Assembly: GCA_938002255.1 (NCBI GenBank)
Contig: CALLAL010000003.1
Span: forward strand, 1 to 64,000
DNA from: an uncultured bacterium
GTDB taxonomy: Bacteria > Desulfobacterota > BSN033 > UBA1163
Direction: 5' to 3'
DNA: 64,000 nt
A program made the translations under genes and the position numbers. Below, piece by piece: positions 1 through 8,186 of the stretch. The first letter of the stretch is position 1. Each line of letters begins with the position of its first letter. The notes under the pieces are model-generated. The model searched no databases. It saw only the letters and a list, made by a program, of their open reading frames with translations, and was not told the origin of the DNA.

Positions 1-1
1 A

Positions 2-202
2 AAGAGAGAGAATTTTGAGTGGAACGAGCAGAGTTCTTCGGTGATAACTGGTATTTTTTACACCCCTCAAAGGATTTACAGAAACTCCCTCAAGAATATT
101 GCCGACATTGGGGCTGAGATTCACTCTATGAATTGTTATAAGAAAGGAGAATCTTGTGTTTTTGACGTTTTCCGGAGGTCGGGCGCAAAGGTAAGCAGTT
201 GA
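2..202 (+). CDS. C-terminal fragment of an unrecognised protein, possibly V4R-like
   Basis: An open frame runs from the window edge to a TGA at 200-202, giving the last 66 residues of a protein that starts outside the window. The tail contains a Cys-x-x-Lys-Gly-x-x-Cys-x-Phe pattern (NCYKKGESCVFDV), which resembles the end of V4R/4-vinyl-reductase-type ligand domains, where a cysteine pair closes the fold. That resemblance is weak and I do not assign a function. It could also be a chance frame, although it is open from the edge and its composition is protein-like. Confidence 0.45.
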   Translation, partial: KRENFEWNEQSSSVITGIFYTPQRIYRNSLKNIADIGAEIHSMNCYKKGESCVFDVFRRSGAKVSS

Positions 203-252
203 TTTTCCGTGGAATCAGAAATGTATCTGAAAATTAATCATCTGGAATCCTC

Positions 253-570
253 TCAAATCTTGAAACACCGGTGCTGGAGGTCGTAGTAGAGAAGTAATCC
301 GGCAAAATAATCCAAGCCCATGTTCCCCATGGTAATGCCAGCCGTGGCAAGAAGAACGAAGAGATTTGGCTTCTTTAGCTTGATGTCTTCAACGATCAGG
401 GCCAGCTCCACTCCGGCAGAGAAGAGGATCCCTCTTAAAACAGGATGTGGAAAAACTTGAAAAAGAAGGGGTTCGGAATCGCTCAAAAATAGTCCTATGA
501 AAAAGACAATCTCCTTTAAAACCACCAAAAGCCCAACTATCCTGGCACCAAATCGGATATGGCCAACCAT
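253..570 (-). CDS. Small hypothetical membrane protein
   Basis: A 105-residue protein with ATG at 568-570. It has about three hydrophobic stretches (roughly residues 9-29, 45-62 and 70-95), so it is probably an inner-membrane protein. I do not recognise a family. It is transcribed away from the AOR gene, and the 230-bp gap between them holds a short inverted repeat. There is no clear Shine-Dalgarno sequence. The alternative is a chance frame, but the ordered hydrophobic segments with charged turns argue for a real gene. Confidence 0.5.
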   Translation of the reverse strand: MVGHIRFGARIVGLLVVLKEIVFFIGLFLSDSEPLLFQVFPHPVLRGILFSAGVELALIVEDIKLKKPNLFVLLATAGITMGNMGLDYFAGLLLYYDLQHRCFKI

Positions 571-575
571 ACCCT

Positions 576-600
576 AGTGTTCGCGACACATCAGAACACT
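576..600. repeat. Short perfect inverted repeat in divergent gap
   Basis: AGTGTTC at 576-582 and its exact complement GAACACT at 594-600 are separated by 11 bases. The repeat lies just upstream of the small membrane protein and inside the 571-799 gap between two divergent genes. It could be a regulator binding site or a chance hairpin. The rest of this gap shows no clear structure. Confidence 0.35.
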
Positions 601-799
601 CTCAAGCAATCCACTGACCAGATTCATGAGGCCATAGTTATTTTCGGTCAGGAAAGTAGGTGTTATTCTCTGCAACCTTTCCAATAATGGCATCGCCGAG
701 CGTGAGCGGAACCTTGGGAAGAACCTAATATGTTAAGGGGAAAAACCATTTGGAATAGACTGAGAGAAAACTTGATTTAAATCCTCTCTTTCGTTTAAG

Positions 800-2542
800 A
801 TGAAAGAGATGAACGGCTTTTTCAATCAACTTCTTCGAATCGATCTTTCAAACGAAAAGTGGACCGTTGAGCCCATTCCCGATCCTATTCTCCAATCCTA
901 TCTGGGGGGAAAAGGATTGGGTTCCTATCTTCTCCTCCAGGATAATCCTCCTCGGGTCGATCCTCTTTCTCCTCAGAACCACCTCATTTTTACATTGGGT
1001 CCCCTCGCTGATACTCCCTTTTATGGTTCCAGTCGCTTTGCGGTTTTTACAAAATCTCCTCAGACGGGCATCTACTCTGAATCGTACTCAGGAGGAAAGA
1101 TTACTCCCTCCCTTAGCCGAACCGGATATGACGCCATCCTCGTCAAGGGAAAAGCAAAACATCCTATCTTCTTAGAAATCAGTGATGAAGAAGTACTTTT
1201 CCATTCAGCCGCTCACCTCTGGGGAAAGGATACTTTCGAAGCTGAACAGGCCATTCTCAAAACCGTAAGAAGAGAGGATGCTGGTGCCCTGGTCATTGGT
1301 CCGGCTGGAGAGAATCTGGTAAAGTTTGCAGTCATTGAAATCGAACGCTGGCGCTCCCTTGGAAGAGCAGGCATTGGTGCTGTGATGGGCGCAAAAAAAT
1401 TAAAGGGGATGGTCTTCCATGGAAAACGTCGGAGGGAGGTTGCGGACCTCATCACCCTTAAACAATTATCTAAAGAATTTAAGGAACGAGTAAAAAATAG
1501 TGAGATTGTCCACATCTACAAGAAGTATGGGACCCCAATGCTCGTCTCCATCATGAATACGATTGGGGCTTTCCCCACCCAGTATTGGTCCAAGGGAACC
1601 CTTGAGGGATGGGAAGGGATCAGTGCAGAAAGCCTGATGGAACGTTGCGAGGTCACCTCTCTGGCCTGTCCTCACTGCTTTATGGCATGTGGAAAGGTTT
1701 CACGGGTAAAAGAAGGAAGACACCAAGGCCTTCAAATCATGGGGCCTGAATATGAAACGATCTATGCCTTTGGTGGCCTCTGTATGGTTAAATCCATCGA
1801 AGAGATTATTTATCTTAATGACCTCTGTGACCGTTTGGGAATGGATACCATTACCGCAGGGAATCTCGCTGCTTTTGCTATTGAGGCCTCTTTGAGAGGG
1901 AAGATCAAAGATAAACTCGAATATGGGGATGTGGATGCCATCGCCGGTCTTTTGAAAAAGATTGCTTATCGTAGAGGAGTAGGAAGAATCCTCTCTGAAG
2001 GGGTTCGTCATGCTGCATCGGTCTGGGGGATGGAAAAAGAAGCCATCCATGTCAAAGGACTGGAACCAGCAGGATTTGACCCGAGAGTACTAAAAGGGAT
2101 GGGATTGGCTTATGCCACCTCAGACCGGGGCGCCTGTCATTTGAGAGCCACGTTTTACAAATCAGAACTTTCGGGGCAGATTGATCCCGAACAGATCAAA
2201 GGAAAAGCCCGTCTTTTCATCGATTACGAAGACAAGATGACTCTTTTTGATGCCTTGATCCTCTGCCGATTTTATCGGGATCTTATCACCTGGAACGATC
2301 TTGAAAAAATACTCCAAGCAGCTTGTGGATTCGTTTTCAAAAAACGAGACCTGAAAACCATTGCTTCTAAGATTATCCAATTAGCCAGGGACTTCAACCG
2401 GCAGGAAGGGGTGACTAAAAAAGATGATAGACTTCCCCGCCGTTTCTTCCGCGAAGTGCTCCAGGAAACAGGCAAAACGATTCAACCCGAAGAGATGGAT
2501 CTGATGCTGAAAGAATATTACCAACTGAGGGAGTGGGTATGA
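800..2542 (+). CDS. Aldehyde:ferredoxin oxidoreductase family protein
   Basis: A tungsten (or molybdenum) bis-pterin enzyme of the AOR family, 580 residues, which oxidises aldehydes to carboxylic acids with ferredoxin or runs in reverse. The N-terminal AOR domain is recognisable from the LGGKGLG motif near residue 35 and VDPLSPQN near 53. The four 4Fe-4S ligands are visible as C290-x2-C293-x3-C297 and a distant C489 (LILCRF), matching the family pattern. Length is normal. No signal peptide is seen, so it is cytoplasmic. The ATG at 800 lacks a strong ribosome site; an ATG at 809 is an alternative. The stop overlaps the next gene by four bases (ATGA), coupling it to a diheme sensor kinase. The true substrate cannot be read from sequence. 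Confidence 0.93.
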   Translation: MKEMNGFFNQLLRIDLSNEKWTVEPIPDPILQSYLGGKGLGSYLLLQDNPPRVDPLSPQNHLIFTLGPLADTPFYGSSRFAVFTKSPQTGIYSESYSGGKITPSLSRTGYDAILVKGKAKHPIFLEISDEEVLFHSAAHLWGKDTFEAEQAILKTVRREDAGALVIGPAGENLVKFAVIEIERWRSLGRAGIGAVMGAKKLKGMVFHGKRRREVADLITLKQLSKEFKERVKNSEIVHIYKKYGTPMLVSIMNTIGAFPTQYWSKGTLEGWEGISAESLMERCEVTSLACPHCFMACGKVSRVKEGRHQGLQIMGPEYETIYAFGGLCMVKSIEEIIYLNDLCDRLGMDTITAGNLAAFAIEASLRGKIKDKLEYGDVDAIAGLLKKIAYRRGVGRILSEGVRHAASVWGMEKEAIHVKGLEPAGFDPRVLKGMGLAYATSDRGACHLRATFYKSELSGQIDPEQIKGKARLFIDYEDKMTLFDALILCRFYRDLITWNDLEKILQAACGFVFKKRDLKTIASKIIQLARDFNRQEGVTKKDDRLPRRFFREVLQETGKTIQPEEMDLMLKEYYQLREWV

Positions 2543-4161
2543 TTCTGTTCCGCAGTCTAAAAACGAAGATCATCTTCAGTGTCATCATGTTAGTGGTTGT
2601 GATCGAAGGAGTTTTCCTCTATCTCAACATCAAATCCCTCTCTCAACAGATGATCGAAAAGACCGAAGAAGAGGCCTTCAATCTGAGCGAAACCATTCGT
2701 CTCAGCATCCGTTATGCCATGATCAAAGACCGACGAGACGAGTATCAGCGGATTATCGATGACGTCGCTCAGCGAAAGGGAATCGTGGAGGTTCGAATCT
2801 TCAACAAGGCCGGAGAGATTACTGTCTCTTCGGATCGCTCCAAAGTTGGAACCATTGTAGATATGAAGGCAGAGGCTTGTTATGGTTGTCACAGTGAAAG
2901 CGAAGCCAAAGTGCTTCTTCCCTCAGACAGCAAAACCCGTGTCTATCAAACAGAAAAACAGAGACTTCTGGGTCTGATCAATCCCATCTATAATGAACCG
3001 GCGTGCTTCTCCTGTCATCCCCAAAACATCAATGTCTTGGGGGTGCTGGATACGATGGTCACCCTTGAAGAATTCGATCAAGAAAAGGCCGGTCTATATA
3101 ACCGGATGATCTTTTCGGGAATCATCAGTGTTGTCGTGCTCAGTCTGCTGATGAGTCTGCTCTTTACCCGGTTTGTGAACCGACCCATTGACAAACTTTT
3201 AGCGGCGACCAAGAAAGCGGCTCAGGGAGATCTTAACCAAGCCGTTAACATTCCATCTCATGATGAATTGAGGGAACTTGCTGACTCCTTCAACCATATG
3301 ATCACGGAATTAAAACGATCCCGTGATGCCATAGAGGAATGGACTCAAACACTTGAACAGCGGGTGCAGGACAGAACTCGTGAGCTCCAGCAGGTTCAGG
3401 ATCAACTGGTCCAAGCTGGAAAGATGGCTGCCCTGGGGGAGCTGGCAGCAGGCGTCGCCCATGAAATCAACAACCCTTTAACCGGAATTCTCACCTTTAG
3501 CTCCTTGATGCTTAAAAAAGTGGATGAAAACCACCCTTGGAAAAAGGATTTGGATAACATAGTTCAACAGACGACTCGTTGTCGAAACATTGTGAAAGGA
3601 TTACTCGATTTTGCCCGGCAGAGGAAACCGGATAGAAAAGAATGGGACATCCATGCGCTCATTGATCGAACGGTGACGCTAGTGGCAAATCAAGCCCGCT
3701 TCCAGAACATCAAAATCGTTAAAGAATTCGACCCTCATCTTCCCCATCTTTTGGTTGATGGAGACCAAATCCAACAGGTCTTTATGAACATCATCATCAA
3801 TGCGGCGGATGCAATGAGCGGTCAGGAAGGAACCCTCACCATCAAGACATCTTCCCAGAATGGAATCGCTGAAATCTTATTCAGAGATACGGGATGCGGA
3901 ATGAGTAAAGAACACCTTTCCAAAGTTTTCACACCTTTTTTTACAACCAAAGAAACCGGTAAGGGTACGGGATTAGGGTTAGCAATCAGTTATGGGATCA
4001 TTCAGAGCCACGGAGGAGAGATTGAGGTAGAAAGCGAAATCGGAAAGGGATCAACGTTTCGGATTAAACTTCCTGTGGAACCATCCCATGACGAGATGAT
4101 CACGAAGGTAGAAGAAGGGAAAGAGAAATCACCGGTTTCTTTCAGGGAGGGGAGTGTTTAA
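2539..4161 (+). CDS. Membrane sensor histidine kinase with two c-heme motifs
   Basis: The start is taken at ATG 2539, which overlaps the AOR stop as ATGA behind a GAGGGAG site. Order of parts: TM1 (about 11-29), an extracytoplasmic sensor of about 160 residues with two CxxCH heme sites (CYGCH 114-118, CFSCH 156-160), TM2 (about 191-211), HAMP, a coiled linker, HisKA with the phospho-acceptor His at about 308 (VAHEINNPL), and HATPase with the N box (INAADAM), DTGCG and GKGTGLGL. It should autophosphorylate in response to redox state, a ligand or gas at the hemes. No response regulator lies beside it. Its 3' end overlaps the convergent DUF6599 gene by 20 bases. The heme ligation is inferred from the motifs. 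Confidence 0.93.
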   Translation: MILFRSLKTKIIFSVIMLVVVIEGVFLYLNIKSLSQQMIEKTEEEAFNLSETIRLSIRYAMIKDRRDEYQRIIDDVAQRKGIVEVRIFNKAGEITVSSDRSKVGTIVDMKAEACYGCHSESEAKVLLPSDSKTRVYQTEKQRLLGLINPIYNEPACFSCHPQNINVLGVLDTMVTLEEFDQEKAGLYNRMIFSGIISVVVLSLLMSLLFTRFVNRPIDKLLAATKKAAQGDLNQAVNIPSHDELRELADSFNHMITELKRSRDAIEEWTQTLEQRVQDRTRELQQVQDQLVQAGKMAALGELAAGVAHEINNPLTGILTFSSLMLKKVDENHPWKKDLDNIVQQTTRCRNIVKGLLDFARQRKPDRKEWDIHALIDRTVTLVANQARFQNIKIVKEFDPHLPHLLVDGDQIQQVFMNIIINAADAMSGQEGTLTIKTSSQNGIAEILFRDTGCGMSKEHLSKVFTPFFTTKETGKGTGLGLAISYGIIQSHGGEIEVESEIGKGSTFRIKLPVEPSHDEMITKVEEGKEKSPVSFREGSV

Positions 4162-5065
4162 GATCAAAATTCTTTAAAAATTGATTCAAAAGCCGATTTC
4201 CTTCTTCTTCATCGAAGCCAACGGCACCGAAAAGAAACGTCTTCCGCGGAACGACAAAGACCTTTCCCTGATAACCATCCTCGCCCTTCAACATCTCTGA
4301 AGTGAATTGATGGACCTTTCCTTTTTTAAGAAGGTCATCCCGATATAAGGTTAAGGCGCCTTGTGCACCCGAAGCGTTTTTAAAAAGGGCGATGAAAAGT
4401 TTCGCCTCCTTAACCTCTGTCCTCCCTTCCCCTCCAACAGGAGGTCGGCTGAGATAGATTCCCTGAAACCCTCTCCCTAAAAAAGTCCTGCCTAAAAGCC
4501 CTTCCGGTAGATATTGAATTGAACCAGCCTTTAACTTTTCTTTGGGGAAGAGAGCGATCTCCCTGGGCGGGGGAGAAGTATCCTCAATCTTGGAGGCCAC
4601 CAAGGAGGCCAACGGTTTTAAAAAAGGTGAATTGGGCTGAGTACTGAAGATCATAACGAAATAACGACCTTTATAAAAGAGAGCCGTTTGGTCATCAAGG
4701 AAAGAGTCCAGTCCAACTCCGATCGGTCGTTCCTCACTTTTGAACCGGGAAAAAATACCAAAAGCCTGAACGACCAGACCCATGTCGTAGATGTCTAATT
4801 CAATCTGCTGGTCTGGATTTTCCTTATGTTGATAGATTGCAAAAATGGATTTCTGATACCCGTATTTGAAGAAGAGTTCGGCCTGTCCATTAATCCGATG
4901 AAATAGAGTCTTCCTCGTAAAGGTTTCTGGCTTTCCAACAAGGGCCCAACCCTCAGGTAGCCCCTTTTGTGGAATGAAGGAGTATAGGTTCAATGACTCC
5001 GCATCGCTGTTGGATGCGGTCCAAAGGATGAGAAGTGTAAAAATAAGGAAGCGAATGATTCTCAT
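4142..5065 (-). CDS. Exported DUF6599-type protein
   Basis: A roughly 307-residue protein beginning MRIIRFLIF with a classical signal peptide ending near SDAES, so it is exported to the periplasm. The frame stays open further upstream, but that would run 82 bases into the aldo/keto reductase gene, so the ATG at 5063-5065 is preferred. The body resembles the DUF6599 family (beta-rich, function unknown; family name from memory). It follows the Tat aldo/keto reductase by 38 bases and is probably in the same transcript. Its last 20 bases overlap the sensor kinase on the other strand. Confidence 0.72.
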   Translation of the reverse strand: MRIIRFLIFTLLILWTASNSDAESLNLYSFIPQKGLPEGWALVGKPETFTRKTLFHRINGQAELFFKYGYQKSIFAIYQHKENPDQQIELDIYDMGLVVQAFGIFSRFKSEERPIGVGLDSFLDDQTALFYKGRYFVMIFSTQPNSPFLKPLASLVASKIEDTSPPPREIALFPKEKLKAGSIQYLPEGLLGRTFLGRGFQGIYLSRPPVGGEGRTEVKEAKLFIALFKNASGAQGALTLYRDDLLKKGKVHQFTSEMLKGEDGYQGKVFVVPRKTFLFGAVGFDEEEGNRLLNQFLKNFDLKHSPP

Positions 5066-5103
5066 GCAAATCGAGTGAGATCGGTTTTTGAAAGGCCTTG
5101 CTC

Positions 5104-6243
5104 TCAGCCCATCAGGGTATGAACCCATGTGATCTGTTTTTTGATGTCCACCCCATTTCGGCATGAAACAGAACAGGCTGAACAATCCAAGCAGGGTTGA
5201 ATCTGTTGTGCCAGCCTCTCATTTTCCAAGACCTCCTGAATGAGTTGGGCTCTCTCATAGCCTTTGTGATAGAGCGCCAGTCTCATGAGGTCCTGATGAA
5301 AAACTCCCTGTGGACATTCACCGACACATCCTCCACACATTGTACAGACCTGCCCTTTTAGAAAAGCCTGATAGGTGGCTAACTGATGCAGGTTTATTTG
5401 AGTGAAAGCACTGCCCATCACAGCGGCACATTCCTCGATCTGTTCAATCGTCGTCACTCCGGGAACGGTTGTAGAAACATTCTGATCCCTCAATACATAT
5501 TTCAACGCAGCCTGATGAGGATTGAACCCTCCCATCCTCTCTTTTTGATATCCCCCTGACTGAGTCTTCATCGCCACAACACCTATTCCTGCCCGAGCCG
5601 CAAGGGCAATGGCCTCTTTTAAATCTTTAGAATGGGTGAAATTGTAAGAAACCAGGGCTACGTCGTGGAGATTTGACTTGACTGCTTCTCTTAATAGAGC
5701 TGCCATTCGGGTGTGAGAGGAAAACCCTGTGAAACGGGCTTTTCCTTCTTTCTTCATTTTCTCCATAAAATGGAAGAGGTTTGGATCCGAAACTTCCTCC
5801 GCGGTATGGTGATTATGCCAGACAAGAACATCAATGTAATCCGTCCGTAATCTGCGGAGACTGGTTTCCACAGAGGCCCTCATCTTCTTTTCATCCCCTG
5901 GATGAACTTTTGTTTGAATGAAAATCTTTGTCCTTTTCCCTTCAAAGGTTCTTCCCACTAACTCCTCATTCCTTCCCCCCATATAGCAATCGGCGGTATC
6001 GTAAAAGTTAATCCCAAGATCAAAGGCACGAAGAAGCACAGCCGGATCACTGCAGTTCATTACCCCCATCCCTACAGCGGTTACCTTGAGTCCAGTTCTA
6101 CCGAGAGTCCGATATTCTAACGGAGGTTTTTTCTCTGCATGAACCACTGGAAGTTGTTTGAATAAGTGGCTGGAAGCTATCCCCATAAACGTTGTGGATA
6201 GATTTTTCATGAATTGGCGGCGGTTGATTGACTGTTTTGGCAT
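5104..6243 (-). CDS. Tat-exported aldo/keto reductase with two 4Fe-4S motifs
   Basis: 379 residues. The N terminus has a twin-arginine motif (NRRQFMK, residues 8-13) followed by a hydrophobic stretch, which predicts folded export. The central aldo/keto reductase barrel keeps the catalytic tetrad D82, Y87, K112 and H143 (YDTADCY, QTKVHP, VWHNHH). The C terminus has two ferredoxin-type cysteine clusters: C300/303/306/310 and C351/354/357/361. This AKR-ferredoxin arrangement occurs in anaerobes. If it is exported, the usual NADPH donor would be missing, so electrons may come through the FeS centres; this is inference. A GGAGGG site precedes the ATG. The substrate is unknown. Confidence 0.9.
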   Translation of the reverse strand: MPKQSINRRQFMKNLSTTFMGIASSHLFKQLPVVHAEKKPPLEYRTLGRTGLKVTAVGMGVMNCSDPAVLLRAFDLGINFYDTADCYMGGRNEELVGRTFEGKRTKIFIQTKVHPGDEKKMRASVETSLRRLRTDYIDVLVWHNHHTAEEVSDPNLFHFMEKMKKEGKARFTGFSSHTRMAALLREAVKSNLHDVALVSYNFTHSKDLKEAIALAARAGIGVVAMKTQSGGYQKERMGGFNPHQAALKYVLRDQNVSTTVPGVTTIEQIEECAAVMGSAFTQINLHQLATYQAFLKGQVCTMCGGCVGECPQGVFHQDLMRLALYHKGYERAQLIQEVLENERLAQQIQPCLDCSACSVSCRNGVDIKKQITWVHTLMG

Positions 6244-6271
6244 ATTCCCTCCAAAACTCCTTTTGAATTTA

Positions 6272-6299
6272 ATTATAGCCCACTCTGCTCAATTATCAA
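6272..6299 (-). promoter_or_regulatory. Sigma70-like promoter for the Tat AKR gene
   Basis: Read on the minus strand: TTGATA (6294-6299), a 16-base spacer, and a perfect TATAAT (6272-6277), located 30 bases before the AKR start codon. This is a motif match only. Confidence 0.6.
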
Positions 6300-6620
6300 C
6301 ATCAACTTCCACGAGATCCCTTTTCCGGGATGGTGTAAATCTTTATGGTGTAACAGGTATGAACAATCTGTTCGGAAAGGCTTCGAGGCGAACCTTTTTC
6401 TATATCAGCACTTCTTTTTCGCTTCCCTGCCGGAATTCAGTTGAAATAAAGTTTTCCGCCTTCCATAAAAATTATAAAAATCGGCCATTCGAAGCCTTTT
6501 AGGGCAGCTTGCCCATGCCTGTTTTGCGACAAACAGGTTCTGACCCCTCCTAAAGCGCTTCTTGTTTGTGGTGAATATTGATTCTTTATCATTTTTCAAT
6601 TATGATGTAATTTAAAGGAG
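6300..6620. other. Gene-free gap with one small hairpin
   Basis: No convincing gene is seen between the AKR promoter and queF. The one clear structure is CCTGTTT (6518-6524) with AAACAGG (6531-6537) around a 6-base loop. It is not followed by a T-run on either strand, so it is not a typical terminator. The queF ribosome site AAAGGAG is at 6614-6620. Confidence 0.4.
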
Positions 6621-6625
6621 ATGGG

Positions 6626-7030
6626 ATGGCAGAATATACAGACCAACACGCTCGAGCAGGAATTGATACACGACTTCCAAAAATCGAGTGTTTCAAAAAT
6701 CAATTTAAGGATTACGAAATCACCATCAGCATCCCGGAATATACCTCCATCTGCCCTCGGTCAGGACTTCCCGATTTTGGAACCATTACGATCCGATATG
6801 TTCCGGATCAATGGTGTGTGGAATTGAAATCTCTCAAGATGTATATCCTCGCCTATCGGAATCTTGGGATTTTTTACGAAAATGCTGTCAACCGCATTTT
6901 AAGGGATCTGGTGAAAGCCTCCAAACCTATCCGGGCTGTGGTCACGGGTGAATTTAATGTGAGAGGCGGGATGAAAAGCATCATCGAAGCCTGTTACCCT
7001 CCCAAAGGGTCTGTGAAGCGGAGGAAATAA
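6626..7030 (+). CDS. queF: NADPH-dependent 7-cyano-7-deazaguanine reductase
   Basis: QueF reduces preQ0 to preQ1 in queuosine synthesis, a cytoplasmic T-fold enzyme. The 134-residue length fits the short unimodular form. The key motifs are present: the nucleophile C43 in EYTSICPRSGLPDFG, the conserved D50, and the QueF motif ELKSLKMY (66-73). The AAAGGAG site at 6614-6620 sets the ATG at 6626; the ATG at 6621 is in another frame. No other queuosine genes are nearby, so it is probably a single-gene unit or is followed by arsC 70 bases later. Confidence 0.96.
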   Translation: MAEYTDQHARAGIDTRLPKIECFKNQFKDYEITISIPEYTSICPRSGLPDFGTITIRYVPDQWCVELKSLKMYILAYRNLGIFYENAVNRILRDLVKASKPIRAVVTGEFNVRGGMKSIIEACYPPKGSVKRRK

Positions 7031-7100
7031 GATATCATCAATGAAAAAGTCCAGAAATCGTTCACCAGAGAACAAGTGATCGTTTTGAGGGAAACGCGAA

Positions 7101-7529
7101 ATGGAACCAGAGGGCAAGAAAATCCTTTTTCTCTGCACAGGTAACTCCGCACGAAGCCAGATGGCAGAGGGATGGATGAAGTTCCTCGGGCCAAAGGATT
7201 GGCAGATCCAGAGCGCAGGCATCTTTCCCTCCTATGTCCATCCCCTGGCAATCCGTGCCATGGAGGAAGTCGGAGTTGATATCTCCGGACAGGTCTCCAA
7301 GTCAACAGATCAATTCCTTGACCAGCAATTTGATTATCTCATCACACTCTGCGACCATGCGGCAGCCACCTGCCCTAACTTTCCTGGCTCAGGCAAGCGA
7401 ATTGCCTGGTCCTTTGAAGACCCAGCCGCCGCGATTGGAACGTTGGAAGAACGATTGGCCGTGTTTCGAAAAGTGAGAGATGAGATGAAGGCAAGAATTG
7501 AAGAATTCTTAAAAACCGAATTATCTTAA
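7101..7529 (+). CDS. arsC: Arsenate reductase, thioredoxin-coupled LMW-PTPase type
   Basis: 142 residues with the phosphatase-type loop C12-x5-R18 (CTGNSARS) and the two resolving cysteines C84 and C91 (LCDHAAATCP), the triple-cysteine relay of the thioredoxin-dependent ArsC family. The D-P loop is at WSFEDPA near residue 107. It would reduce arsenate to arsenite in the cytoplasm. No efflux pump or ArsR regulator is near, so it is a stand-alone gene here. A plain low-molecular-weight tyrosine phosphatase is less likely because the extra cysteines are kept. Confidence 0.9.
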   Translation: MEPEGKKILFLCTGNSARSQMAEGWMKFLGPKDWQIQSAGIFPSYVHPLAIRAMEEVGVDISGQVSKSTDQFLDQQFDYLITLCDHAAATCPNFPGSGKRIAWSFEDPAAAIGTLEERLAVFRKVRDEMKARIEEFLKTELS

Positions 7530-7532
7530 TCG

Positions 7533-8174
7533 CTAAAAATCTACCCCACTTCTTTCCTCTTTTAGCGTTTTTAAGTGGCAGGTGTCATTCATCAAAGCAA
7601 GAATATATTTTCCTCCCTTGAACTGAATCAGGTTGATGGCCGTCGTATCCTGGACAATCTGCCAGAAATGGGAGTTGTCAAGACCTAAGATTCCGCAAAG
7701 AAGTACTTTGTTGACCACACGATGGGAAACAAGAATGATCGTCTCTCCCGGATGTTTTTGAATGACTTCCTCGAGCGAGACCATGGCCCTTGACCGAACA
7801 TCATCCAGCGTCTCGCCTCCAGGAAGCCTGGCAAGAAGGGGCTTCTCTTTCCATAACCGGTAGGTTTCTGGATCGGCCATCTGTATCTCCTGATGGGCAT
7901 GCCCTTCCCATGTTCCAAAGCTCATATCGATGATTCCTTCAAGGGGTTGAACTTTCAATTGATGAACCCTGGCAATCAGCGCCGCTGTCTGCCATGCCCG
8001 CGAAAGAGGGCTGGAGTAGATTCTATGAATCTGGATATCTCTAAAATAATCACTTGCTAACTCCGCTTGTTTAAGCCCTGTCTCGTCAAGAGGAACATCG
8101 GTCCTTCCTCGAAAGATTTCTTCCTTATTCCAGGCTGTTTGCCCATGCCGTATGAGATAAATTGAGGTCACCAT
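7533..8174 (-). CDS. Histidine phosphatase (phosphoglycerate-mutase-like) family
   Basis: 213 residues with the RHG signature at residues 9-11 (LIRHGQTAWN), the acidic loop SFGTWEGH and the second histidine in VSHRVV. The family includes cofactor-dependent phosphoglycerate mutase, GpmB-type phosphatases and alpha-ribazole-5'-phosphate phosphatase (CobC). The length and the FRGRTDVPL segment fit the GpmB/CobC side rather than glycolytic GpmA. Given the cobalamin theme of the window, CobC is possible, but no lower-ligand genes are adjacent. It converges on arsC with a 3-base gap. Confidence 0.85.
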   Translation of the reverse strand: MVTSIYLIRHGQTAWNKEEIFRGRTDVPLDETGLKQAELASDYFRDIQIHRIYSSPLSRAWQTAALIARVHQLKVQPLEGIIDMSFGTWEGHAHQEIQMADPETYRLWKEKPLLARLPGGETLDDVRSRAMVSLEEVIQKHPGETIILVSHRVVNKVLLCGILGLDNSHFWQIVQDTTAINLIQFKGGKYILALMNDTCHLKTLKEERSGVDF

Positions 8175-8186
8175 GTGTTCTCTCCT

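Noticed and set aside
5066-5185. Longer start for the DUF6599-type protein
   Set aside because: It would overlap the AKR gene by 82 bases and bury the signal peptide 40 residues inside the protein.
7101-7529. arsC as evidence for an arsenic resistance island
   Set aside because: No ArsR, ArsB/Acr3 or ArsA gene is adjacent; the neighbours are queF and a phosphatase.
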